Part shown: positions 1-10,600 of the stretch, piece after piece
How the letters are laid out: every line of letters starts with the position of its first letter
Position numbering within the stretch: the first letter of the stretch is position 1
From: Parachlorella kessleri
Lineage: Eukaryota; Chlorophyta; Trebouxiophyceae; Chlorellales; Chlorellaceae
Assembly (NCBI GenBank): GCA_001598975.1
Contig: BBXU01002950.1
Location: forward strand, 1 to 17,844
Direction of reading: 5' to 3'
Length of the DNA: 17,844 bases
Position numbers and translations under genes: made by a program
Notes under the pieces: model-generated
Seen by the model: the letters and a program-made list of their open reading frames with translations, nothing else
Database searches by the model: none
What the model was told of the DNA's origin: nothing

Positions 1-328
1 TGAAACTTTGACCATCAGCTATCCTAATGGTCATGTGGGAAAAGCGTCTTGAGATATACACTGGGCGAGCATATATATGCAAATGCGCATGAAGCCTCTC
101 TGGGGCCTTCATGTGCCCGGCATACAAAGGTGGAAAGCCGCAGGTAGCCCCCTGGCGGGCCCCCAATATGGAGCAGCAGATTACTTGCAATTGCAAGGCA
201 TTTGTAGCAGGCGCCTCTGGGGATACAGGTATACTTATGCAGGCTTCTCGCCCGCGCTGTTGGGCTCATGGAGTTGGTTGCCGGTCACTCCCTGTTGGTC
301 CGACTGACAATGGGGTGATATCAAGCTC
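1..328. other. 3' flank of copy B, no gene seen
   Basis: This is the likely 3' UTR and downstream region of copy B. It has short AT runs (ATATATATGCAAATGCGCAT near 70-90) and no TGTAA on the minus strand. The overlapping short frames show no family similarity. Confidence 0.5.
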
Positions 329-2789
329 TCACTCCTCCACTTTGAACACCCGCTTGGGCAGGATGCAGTGGATCCCAAGGTTGGCATCAACCACCTGCAT
401 AGCACCCAGGAATCTGCTTGTATGTCATGCCTTAGGGTGTGGGTAAGCCTGCTGCGGACGGGACGGCAGCCTTGCTTCCATCAGCCAAATATCGTGCCAG
501 GGTGATGGCACCGCCTCCACATGTGTCCGTCACAGAACAACTTGGCGGACCAAGATGGGCCTGGGGTTGCAAGCTGTGGCTGCCAACGTGATTCCGCCCG
601 AGGATATGACAGACCTGCCCAGTACCTAGGAACGCTTGCTGTGGCGCTGGCGCACCTGGGTGACGCCAAAATCCGCAGCCACTGTGATGGCGGTGATAGC
701 CTGGTCCTCTGTCCACGCCATCACATCCATCAGCCAGTCGCGGGTCTCGTTGTCTGCAGCGGAGGGGTTACCTGTACACAGCTTGCCGCTGCTATATATG
801 GTCGGAGCATAGGCACATGCAGGATTGTTGTCACTGTGAGAGCTGGTGGTGTCCTACCCTCCAATCTGGTAGCAAGCTGGGGGGGTGCCATCTCGCCTGC
901 TGCCCAGATGCATCAAGACTTGCAAGCGCTGGCTGGCACCCCACACAGGCCGAGAAAGGGTAGTTGGAAAGCGCAAGCACCCCTTGCTGCAGTAGCACTA
1001 CGCCCGGCCGGACTCACAAGCCACAACCATGGCCCTGTCCAGGGTGCCGAGGGTGGAGATGTCTGCAGGGTTTGCGAGTTCCTTAAGGTAGTCCTGCAGG
1101 CAGCACCGAGTCAGCAGCTTGTGCATAGCTTGTGCACATGGACACCATGGCCCCCGGGCAAGCAGGGAATCAGGCTGCGCTGCGTCATGTATGGCTCGCA
1201 GGCACCTGACCCTAAGGTTTTAAGCCAAAAGGGAAGCCAAAGAAACTCACCGCCTCCGGTCATAGTAATTCCTGGCATGCAAGCCACGACCCAGGCGGCC
1301 CCATGAGGCTGGAATATCGTCCGATCCCTGGCCCTGCAAATGAACTGCTCCGCGTGCCCTGGCCAGGCAGGTGCTGCGTCATGGCATGCCCTCGTCAACT
1401 AGTTACGATACCCAAGCACAGAGAGGCAGATGACTCACCGCATAGGTGTAGCCTTGGATGACGTACTCGTCCTCGTTCTCAATCAGGGGGGATTTGAGGT
1501 TCTGCAGTAGGGCAGGGGTTATCTGTACTGCGAGCCACTCTTCCCAACAACGTCTCAACTGTCCGGGGACTGGTCTCACCCCTCAGTTTAGTGAACCACA
1601 TCTCACTTTGGCTTCGCAGCCTAGGCCACCACCCCACAGGCCTGGGGGGGACGGTTGAAGAGACAGACTCAGCTTGCCATCTCAGGCCAAGCCCATGCGG
1701 CACCCAGATCCACAGTTAATAGCAGCCAGTACGCCAGGGCTCGTAGCCACCGATGTGCAGCTGATGGCTTAGGTCTTCACACCCACCTGTACGATCTTGG
1801 GCAGGCTGCCGGTCTTGTGCACCGTGAGCTTAAACCTGCCTGCAGAGCACAAGCCATGTGGCACACCTGTGGTACACAGAATGTGACCAACAGCCTGCCA
1901 CTGCATAGACCAAGTGCCACTTTTGCAGCACAGGATCCTACCAGGCCATATGGAGTCAACACCGGCAGCCCTGGAAGCCTACAGCATGCCACCTGTCAGT
2001 TGACGGTCCTAAAATTGAGTCCTAAAATCCGAGTAGTGGGATGGGGCCAGCGCTGGGTTCCCCTTTCAAACTTCCAATCGACTTGCAGGAGCCACCTGCC
2101 ATCTGGGAAGTCCCTCCCTCAACAACAGACACCCCACCTTTAACTATCCTACTCTTGGCAGCGCGCTGGGGAGGAGCTACAGCCAATGCCAGCTGGGTTT
2201 GCTCACCATTGATGGATGTCTCAATGCCGGTGCCGTCAAGCTCCGAGTCTCCTTGTGCGGTGTGTGCATCTCCCATGGAAAGCAGGGCGCCCGCCACCTC
2301 AACAGGCAGGTACAGCGTGGCACCCTTGGCCACGCGCCTGCAGGCAGGGCAGGACAACAACTATGGGGCAATAGTGCTGAGCAGTGCAATGAGATTAAGG
2401 GCCTTTAGGGAGAAGCTGGACATCTTCCATATGCGCAGCACAGCCAACTTCCCCCTTGCTTCAACTTTAGGGTGACAGGAGCATGACGCATGCCTTCCCT
2501 ATTCTGCGCAGGATAGGGAAGGCAGCACGGGGGCAGCTCTGACCGCATACATTTGCGGCTACACAAGCCTAGCTTGGATGCGTTTGGTCGCCAGGCACGT
2601 CCACCAGGCGCAGTACCAGACGGCAGCCGATGGGAACCTACTTGTTATCCATGTTTCCGCCGGTCACTGTGGGAGGGACTGTGCTGACAGTCGCGTTGTA
2701 GGCCGGCGCCAGGCCGATGTTGCCGATGTGCAGGTTGGCCTCAAACTTGATGAAGCCTGCATCAGTAGTGGTAGCACTAATGGTCAGGG

Positions 2790-2870
<81 letters not shown>

Positions 2871-5800
2871 TAAGCATTGGCAAGCACGTTTATGGCTGTG
2901 GGTGAGTGTGAGTTGGGCGTGCGTTCCACATTCAGCAGGTCCATTAAGGGATGGGTGGGCATAGGTGGGGCAGAACTGCGGCATGTACTAATTCCTACTA
3001 GCATGTTGCACCTGCTACCAGTATCCTGTTTTGGGCCGCAGCGCTAGCAGCCTGCGGTGAAAAACACAGCACAGCAGGGATGACCACAGCATGCTCAGCC
3101 CCAGCCATCTGGCAACAACCAGGGCACTCTCACAAGGCGGCCGCAGGAGCAAAGCGGCAGCGGCGGCTGCGGCCGTGCCTTTGACGGCTCACCCCTGACG
3201 GACTCGTCCTCCGTCCCAGTTGGGTGCGTGGTAATGATGCCAGGGTAGTAGTAGCCTGCAGTCAGACTGACATTCCCTTGGTCGTCCCGCATTCCTTTGC
3301 CGTTGAGTCCTTCCAATTGCACAAGATCATTGCCTGCTCGATGCTGCCAGCCCATCTAGTTTGCATACGACAGCCGATTTCTTCCCAGGTTCACCACCCG
3401 GTTACTTGATCAGCAAGACTAGCTCACGCAGCCAACAGCAAAAGGTGTGGACATGGATGGGACCAGCCTCCAAGGCTGGCACATGTGACAGGCGTGATAA
3501 ACACATTGGCTGGCTCAAGTGAAGGCTGGCCTTATTTATATATTTATATATTTATATATTGATTTATTTATTTATTTATTATCTTTTCCTTTATTTAATA
3601 TTCATTTATTCAAGGCTGGCACTCCCCACCTGACCAGGTCTGGTTGCCGCCCTCGCAAGGCACATGACGGTTGCGGTATGACCTGCAAACCAGGAGCACA
3701 GGAACCTGACTATAAATTATTAAGCAAGCTGGAAACATGCAGCTGCTGCCCTTGGGGGTCAGCAAGCAGGCAAGTGACCAACTCCCAACTCTCCAGGGAA
3801 CCCTTGCTTGGCACTGGGGCAGGCCCTCTGCCCGCCTGCCGCAATGCAAGGGCCGACCCAAGCATGACGGCACACTGGCTGTTGCTGTGCTTACAGGCCC
3901 TGCAGCATGCCAAGCGCGCACCTTCCAGGGTTCTCCCAGCCGTACTCCCAGCCGGGCTCCACTCGGGGCACTTCGCCTTCCTCAGCTGCACAGTACGTGA
4001 CGGGGCCGGTGTAACCGGTGGGGCCGCCAGCATACCTGCACCAGCAGTAGCAACATCAACAGCAGCACCAGCAGCAGACCCACAGCGTTTCGAGTCTCGC
4101 TGTGCTGCGCATCGTAGACTCTGTGGCCATGGCAATAACGCACAGATTGTACTGGGCTGCTAGGTTTCTAGCACGTGCACCCAGTGCGAGCCAACAAGCT
4201 GCACTTTTTAGTTGCAACTACGCCAGGTGGCTGGGTATGCGTGACAGAAATGGGAAGGGTGTCTGGTGGTTTCCCGTAGGACCCTGGCAAGCCTCTCACT
4301 AGGCAGTACCACATTCCCATGTGCGTATACGCACATGGAAATGTGATACTGCCTAGTGAACGTATCAACCCAGGTTAGGGTGCAGAGCCCCACACCAGTC
4401 ATTGCCAGGACACGGAGCGCAGGCAACACATGTGCAGCACAGGCAGCGCTGCAGCAACACATGCTCCTAGGCAAGACAGCACCTGAAAGAGTAGTCAGGC
4501 GAGGTATAGTACGTGCCATTCTCCTCGGTGACCTGCAGCAAGTGAGCTCCATGCATCCTTGTGATCTTTTGGGAGTCACCAAGGCACACAGGTCGCCTCT
4601 ATGAAGCCATAGCAACATGCCTGGTGCAGATGCTGCCATGCTCTGGGCTAAGTAAGCAGTTGTTGTTGAGCGCACCTTGGCGGCTGATTCCTTCTTGCGG
4701 CGACAGCAGCCTCTAGGTGTGAACGCTAACCAGCAGGGCACTGGGTTCTAAGGGCTGCAACTCGCCTCATAGATGGTGATGACCTCGCGTTTGTCCCCAT
4801 CTCGAAAGCCTGCAAGGCACAAGCAGCATCCCCCCAGGCCAAACTGCAATCAGTTGTCTCGTGAGCAGACACACTCCATGGACGCACTGCCCCAGTGGCT
4901 GGGCACAACCCCTGTCACTGCCTCTTAGCCCACTAGCTTGCCCTGGCAGCATGCTGCATGGATTTGTCTGCTGTCAGCACAACACTTTTTGCACTTAGGT
5001 ACCTGCCTTACCTGCTTTGAACTGGTAGCCCCAGTTGGTGGCTGCTTGGGAGCCAAAACACCGACCGGTGGAAGGGTTCCAGCGGGGCGACAGATCCAAG
5101 ATATCGATCTGCAGCACAAACAGGCAGGTGGCGATTGAAATGCGACATGGCAGTGTCAGACCCAGGGTGGCCAAGGCAGCGCGAGAAATCTTGTGTGTCC
5201 AATGTGCGCGCTCCTGCTGCTGCCTCGCGCGGCAGCACTTGCAGGCTTCTGGTGCGCTGCTCAAACGGAGACACTTCCTGGCAGTCTAGAATTGCAATGA
5301 ATGGGTACCTGGACAGTTCCTAGGTGGCAAGATATCCTGATGTCACCGCCTGCCTTGAAAACCTATAGGATTGATACTCGCGGGATACTGGCCACACCTC
5401 TTACCTGGAGCACATCGCCGGGCTCTGCACCACATACATAGATGGGTCCCGTCATGATGTGGCTTCCATCCCCCTTGCCAGTGGCGCCATGCATGGGCAC
5501 GTTCTGCCCCTCGGCTGTCCAGTAGTAGATGTCTTCCACGTCAGGGTCACCCCTGACCAGTTTGTCGTAGTCGTCGCCTGCGAGGGGAAGGACCTGTCCT
5601 CTGCGAGTGGACGACGTATGGGATTAGAGGGTGGCATCTGCAGGGCACGGTGGAGGTTCTAGGGAGGGCACATGATCTGGATGGAAGCCTGCCCTTGATG
5701 CACAAAGGAGGGTGCCGGATGGAACAGCTGCCGCCGGTGTGCCCTCGCAAGCAGTTTTCTGACTGCTCAGGCCCAACCTACCACCGTGGTGGGTGATCAT

Positions 5801-6700
5801 GGCTACATCCACCGTGTCTCCCGATGACACTACCAGGGCAGGGGTAGCGCCCTCATAGTAGTAACCTGCACAGCCCACACTGCACTAAGAACGTCAAAAG
5901 GGTCATTAATGACTCCTGCAGCGGCCGGTCACATCACAGATTATGATCCTGCCATAGTCACACACCCTGCAGCACTGCATCCATTCTGTCTTGCATGCAC
6001 GTCGCTTCTGCTCTGATCATACAAGGCACAAGTGCCGTGGGTTCTACTTCCTCATCATCCGTATCCCCCCATTCCTTGCCCCTGCTGCCCTCTCCCACCG
6101 CCTGCCCATCTGTGTTGATGCGGAAAAGTTTCCCTGCCCTGCTGTCACCAGCACCCCCCCTCGCACATACATGCACTGGTTACCTGCTGCTGATGCTTAC
6201 CCCAGTGGACGGTGGACGAGTTGGCAGTGAGTGTGTGGGAGGCCGGACTGCCGGGGGTGGCTAGGCAGCTTGGGTTTGTGGTCTGGAGAAGATCCCTGCA
6301 GTGTGCGCCTTGAAGTCTATGAGGATACCATGGGTACCACTGGGTCTGGCACCATGGTCTGGCACAACCCACAAGAGTGAGGCACCAGCCTACAGGGGAC
6401 GCTAACCGTTGCAAAAAGCCCGCAGTGCGGCTCAGGCAGCAGCACTTTCAGCTAGTTCAAACGTTTGGTGCAGGCTGAATCACCAAGACCATGGCATATG
6501 TTGAGTTCCGACGTTGACCTAAGGCCTCGATGATGCACTCCCCACAACTGACTGCCCGCCCCGTGCGTCGCCAGGGAAAAGGAGGCGCGTAGAGTTGAAA
6601 TGCCCGTTTTCGGCAGCAGACCTGCACAGGTTCGTGCGCACCTGCCCAAGGCCTGGCCGACTAGGGCATACAGCAGCGCCACGAGCGCAAGGCGACCCAT
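329..6700 (-). CDS. Secreted acetamidase/formamidase family protein, copy B (17 exons)
   Basis: Predicted to hydrolyse formamide or short aliphatic amides to ammonium plus the acid (FmdA/AmdA family). Exons in transcript order: 6642-6700, 6201-6295, 5782-5865, 5405-5577, 5012-5108, 4766-4809, 4483-4532, 3922-4035, 3630-3682, 3193-3255, 2642-2756, 2207-2337, 1787-1839, 1439-1501, 1018-1093, 656-753, 329-394. They join in frame to 1434 bp (477 aa plus TGA). Visible family motifs are STVHWG, ITHHGGDDYDK, GPIYVCGAEPGDVL, LSPRWNPSTG, FGS, NIGLAP, TGGNMDN, GALLSMGDAHTAQGDSEL and a late VTQVVDANLG. Residues 1-20 form a signal peptide (MGRLALVALLYALVGQALGR), so secretion is inferred. The start at 6700 is chosen because the signal peptide begins there; an in-frame ATG at 6739 is the alternative. 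Intron 6 uses a GC donor. No frameshift or internal stop was found. Family assignment is firm; substrate is inferred. Confidence 0.9.
2792..2868. repeat. (CAG/CTG)n microsatellite, about 25 units, intron 10 of copy B
   Basis: Uninterrupted GCA repeats cover 77 bp on the plus strand, which is CTG repeats in the gene-sense RNA. The tract lies in intron 10 (2757-3192), ending 35 nt before the acceptor of exon 11. Open frames through it encode poly-Ser, poly-Ala, poly-Leu or poly-Cys but belong to no gene model. Confidence 0.97.
3522..3620. repeat. AT-rich insert flanked by 9-bp direct repeats, intron 9 of copy B
   Basis: An 81-bp, almost pure A/T tract (3531-3611; units of TTTATATA and TTTATT) lies between two copies of AAGGCTGGC (3522-3530 and 3612-3620). 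A longer copy, CAAGGCTGGCAC, also occurs at about 3474. In the gene sense the tract starts about 18 nt after the exon 9 donor and is A-rich (AAATAAAT units). It may be a mobile insertion with a target duplication or a microsatellite that grew between short repeats. Confidence 0.75.
4297..4358. repeat. Loopless 62-bp inverted repeat in intron 7 of copy B
   Basis: Two 31-bp arms (4297-4327 and 4328-4358) meet with no spacer at GTGCGTA|TACGCAC. Twenty-nine of 31 positions are complementary. The two exceptions are C opposite A on the plus strand, which become U opposite G in the minus-strand (gene-sense) RNA. The sense pre-mRNA can therefore pair along the full arm, apart from whatever the turn itself needs. 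No terminal duplication is obvious in the flanks. Confidence 0.9.
4764..4765 (-). other. GC splice donor, intron 6 of copy B
   Basis: The exon 6 end reads GAG|GCGAGT on the minus strand; copy A has GAG|GTAAGC at the same codon. Phase and flanking protein (ITIYE, then VTEENG) only fit if this GC is the donor. GC-AG introns are a known minor class. Confidence 0.8.
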
Positions 6701-6816
6701 ACGCGCCGTTTGAGTGGAGGATCGGTGAGTGACGTCCAAGGTTAAAAAGCATGTGCTTTCCCTGTGGAGCGGCTGACGTCTTTCTGCGTCTCGCCCTAGG
6801 TACTGATATTACGTAA
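6701..6816 (-). promoter_or_regulatory. Copy B upstream region with three ACGT-core motifs
   Basis: Reading upstream from the ATG at 6700: TGACGTC at 6730-6736, an A/T-rich GGTTAAAAAGC at 6740-6750 (possible TATA-like element on the minus strand), TGACGTC at 6774-6780 and the palindrome TTACGTAA at 6809-6816. TGACGTC and TTACGTAA are classic bZIP target cores. The cluster within about 115 bp of the start codon is suggestive; no binding is shown. Confidence 0.45.
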
Positions 6817-7685
6817 GGCTGGGCAAGGCGCAATCATTCCACCTCGCTGGTCTGTTGCAGCAAGGTCTTGTAGGCTGATCCTTGTAGCCCTACCACACCA
6901 AAGACAAGACTTCCTCCAGCAGGATTACGATGCCAGTGATTGTTAGCGGAGGCTACCCAAGACCCTCACCTCCTGATACTGGGGACCACCGGAGTTCTTT
7001 TGCATACCAGACCCTGAGAAAGAGGCAAATGTGGTCGTGGCAAGTTGTATAAGGGCTGCAGCGTGCTGGCCAACTGTCTTGCAACTGCTAGGCTGGTGCT
7101 ACCTTTGGAAGCAAGCCGGCAGAGGGTTGGCTCGTGCGGAGGAACTGGCCAAGCACGCGCCAGTGGCAGTCATGGCTGTGCATTAGTGGCACCAGGGGCC
7201 AGCAGCTGCTGCTCATCCCAGTCCCTTCTAAGCACTAAAAAGTGAGGGTGGCCGCCAGCCGGTAGGGGTGCATCAGGTGGACTGCAGCATCTGACAGGGC
7301 AAGCCTGGTTTACCAAGCCAAGGAACACCAACAGCGTTTCACAGATGACACAGGGAGGGAAGGTTCCCACACAGAGGGTCGGGACAGAACAACTGAGAGG
7401 AATACAAAGACCTGGCCCAAGGTCAAGAAGTTCAATGCACAGCATGTACACATCTGATACAAGGAGCGCATGCAGTTTCCATTTATTAACAGGAAAACAG
7501 AAAAAAACTGATAATGTCACTCTGCGTAGGCAGCAGCAGATATCGATGCAGGCAGCGGGGTGCGGAACCAGACGAATGACCGGCAATCAGGCCTTTCAAT
7601 GGAAAAGCAGTCCAGCAAGTTATTTGCAAGGTGAGTGGATGGTTTCTCTCATACTTGGCTTATGCCCACCCTGTCCCGCTTCACT
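6817..7685. other. Intergenic region between the two formamidase genes
   Basis: It holds the distal upstream sequence of copy B and the 3' UTR of copy A. An A-rich run lies at 7492-7512. I see no coding segment, RNA gene or mobile element in it. Confidence 0.55.
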
Positions 7686-10600
7686 TCATTCCTCCACCTT
7701 AAAGACACGCTTTGGCAGGACACAGTGGAGCCCGAAGTTGCCATCAACCACCTGCACAGTGACAGACAGCATCGTCATGCCATGCACAGCCCAGACATGC
7801 ATCAGCCGGGCTCCTTTGTCACCATGACATACCCCGGCAGGAGAGGACCGGGGGCATGCAGGCTGCGCACGGGGGGGCCTCCAGTCATGGACATATGCCA
7901 CGGAGCCAAAGCTCATCTAGTAAGCTTAACGGCCGACCCCTGGCATTACAGGCATCAAACAACCAAAGTACGCCGGCACCCCAGCTAGATGAGTTGTCTC
8001 ATCAGCAGCCGCGCAAATGTGGAACATACAATAAGGGAGGGCTAGCAGCCCAAATACTGGCAACCCCTGCCCCTGCCGCTGCTTAGGGATGCACCTGGGT
8101 GACGGCAAAGTTTCCAGCCACTGTGATGGCAGTAATAGCCTGGTCCTCGGTCCACCCCATCACATCCATCAGCCAGTCGCGCGTCTCATTATCTGCAACA
8201 GAGGGCGCACAGCACAGTCGCAACCGGGGTCGACACAAGGCAGCAGCTTGAGCAGCTTAGCAGGTTAGCCAAATCTTCTTAGTAGCATATGGTACGTTTG
8301 AGCGTGAGTTGAGATTAACAGCACTACACTGCGAAGGGACAGTACTGCTTCGCGGCACTTGCGCCTCGCCCTGTGGGACTCTCCAGGGTGACCGATGTGC
8401 CTGAAGACCCAAGTCAGCCCAGTGGTGGCACCACTCTACAGTAGTTGAAGAAGCCCGCTTACTGAAGGCCCTGCCAGCGTCCAGACCAGAGATCCACTTA
8501 CAGGCAACAACCATCGCCCTGTCCAGGGAGCTCAGCCCAAAGATGTCCCCGGCATTTGGGAGCTCGTTCAGATAGTCCTTCACACACGCACACCGCAGAG
8601 CAGTTCAATGCCAGGGACAGGGCTCAGCCAAAAGCAGCCATGCTCGACTTACACGTGTGATCAAGTGGTCCGCACTAACAGATAGTAAGTATGTACTACC
8701 CTATTAGGTATAGCCAGGACGTTACAAGCGCCCAGTGCACTGCGCACCGCCTAACAACAGCTAGCTCAACAGTATCACCTACATAGAGCAAACGCAGCCC
8801 GGCGGGTCGCCCGACTCACCGCATAGGTGTAGCCCTGCACGACGTACTCCTGGTCATTCTCAATCAGAGGGAACTTCAGGTTCTGCAGCGCACACTGGGA
8901 GTTAGTTGCACAATGAGTCACCCAAGAGGGGCACCCACAGGGCAGGGCAGCGCGCGGTGGGGGAGGGGAACACCTTGCACGAAGCAATGCGCTGGCCTGG
9001 GTGCAACCATGCCAGGGACAGCTGCAAAGGCTCAGGCACACAGTAGCCAGGCACTAGACGGCACCGGGAGAACAGGTGCAACCCCCAAGCCAGTACTCTT
9101 GCCATCCGCGACACACCGGTAGTCATCCTTAGCGGCTGCATGACATGGTGCAACCCCCGCCACACCTGCACAATCTTGGGCAGGCTGTCCTTCTTGTGGA
9201 GGGTCAGCTTGAACTTGCCTGCAGCGCACATACCCTGCATCAGTCGCCGGCACTCGCCCCTTTGTTTACGGCACAGCCAGCGGGCTGCAATAACCATGGT
9301 CTCATGCAAGTGTCATGTTTCTGCCATAGGTGCCATATGGCCTTGCTCTGTTAGGGTCTCAACGCCATTGGCTAACCGTTGATGGATGTCTCAATGCCGG
9401 TGCCGTCAAGCTCCGAGTCTCCCTGTGCGGTGTGTGCGTCCCCCATAGACAGCAGGGCGCCCGCCACCTCAACAGGCAGGTACAGCGTGGCCCCCTTGGC
9501 CACGCGCCTGCAGGCAGGACAGGGGTACAATAACATTAATAAGAGGATACTCACTCTGCCTACAGCGGCTGGTTGTGCATTCTGTTGATTATCAGGGGTT
9601 CCAACTAGGTGCGGGCAGGTGGGAGCCTGATGCCCCACCAGAGGTTTTGCCAGAGCGCACAGCAGGGTGACATACCAGGCTGGGCTTACTGCTAGCGTTC
9701 CTGACAGCAGCATCTAGCCGCTTTTGGGAACTAAAAGAACTACGTGCAATGAGCAAGGCCCGACGCCGAAGCAGCAGCACGAGCAGCGGCATGGGAGATC
9801 AACCTACGTGTTATCCATGTTGCCGCCGGTAGGGAGCGGCGGGACGGAGTGTACCGTCACGTTGCTGGCGGGCGCCAGGCCGATGTTGCCGATGTGCAGG
9901 TTGGCCTCAAACTTGATGAAGCCTGCAGCAGGAGCAGCAGCAGCAGCAGAGACATGTAAACCTGGCGGCAGTACGGACTGTTAGATGAATTAGTAGATAA
10001 GTAAAGGACAAGCCTCATGGTACAGCCGTAGCTGAAGCATGAAGACTAGCAGGAGGTGTTGGTTGGAGCGATGGTAGTGGCAAAGCCACACAGCACAGAT
10101 GCAGGAGCACCCTTGCAGGCAGCACAGGCGGCATGGACACCAGAGTCTGTGTGTGCTGTCGTGTGTATCATGACGCCCATGGCAGCAGACAATTCAGAGC
10201 TGTAGCAGCACCGCACATGCATGCTTGTACACAACTTTGCCCACAGCTAACTGCTCTTGGAGTAGTGCAGCGCCGCAAGATTGGCAAACCCTGCGCTAGG
10301 CAGCAGCCCCCTGCTACTGCAGCGCCGGCTGCCACACGAGTGGAAGAAGCAAACCCGTCACTGCTGAGCAACAGCAGACCTAGAGCGCATCACAGCCAGC
10401 GGGCTTCCCTCACCCCTGATGGATTCGTCCTCGGTGCCTGTGGGATGGGTGGTGATCAGGCCAGGGTAGTAGTAGCCTGCACAACAACAGTGTTGTAGTC
10501 TCAAGCGCAGCAGGCCAAAGCCTTGAAATGCTGAACACGCGGACCCTTCGGCTAGCAGCTAACAGTGGCCAACATAGGCACTAGCGCAATGAGTAGCTTT

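Noticed and set aside
521..1306. Plus-strand open frame of 261 codons
   Set aside because: It runs antisense across exons 15 and 16 of copy B. It has no recognisable motifs, while the minus-strand exons match the formamidase family.
2578..2964. Open frames with poly-Ser, poly-Ala, poly-Leu or poly-Cys runs
   Set aside because: All are readings of the intronic CAG/CTG microsatellite in different frames; none joins to an exon in phase.
3519..4163. Plus-strand open frame beginning with a hydrophobic Ile/Leu/Tyr-rich segment
   Set aside because: The apparent membrane segment is just the translated AT-rich tract; the rest is antisense to exons 8 and 9 of copy B.
7561..7685. Search for a TGTAA polyadenylation signal after copy A (and in 1-328 after copy B)
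   Set aside because: No TGTAA was found on the minus strand in either place. Near matches such as TGCAA are too common to annotate.
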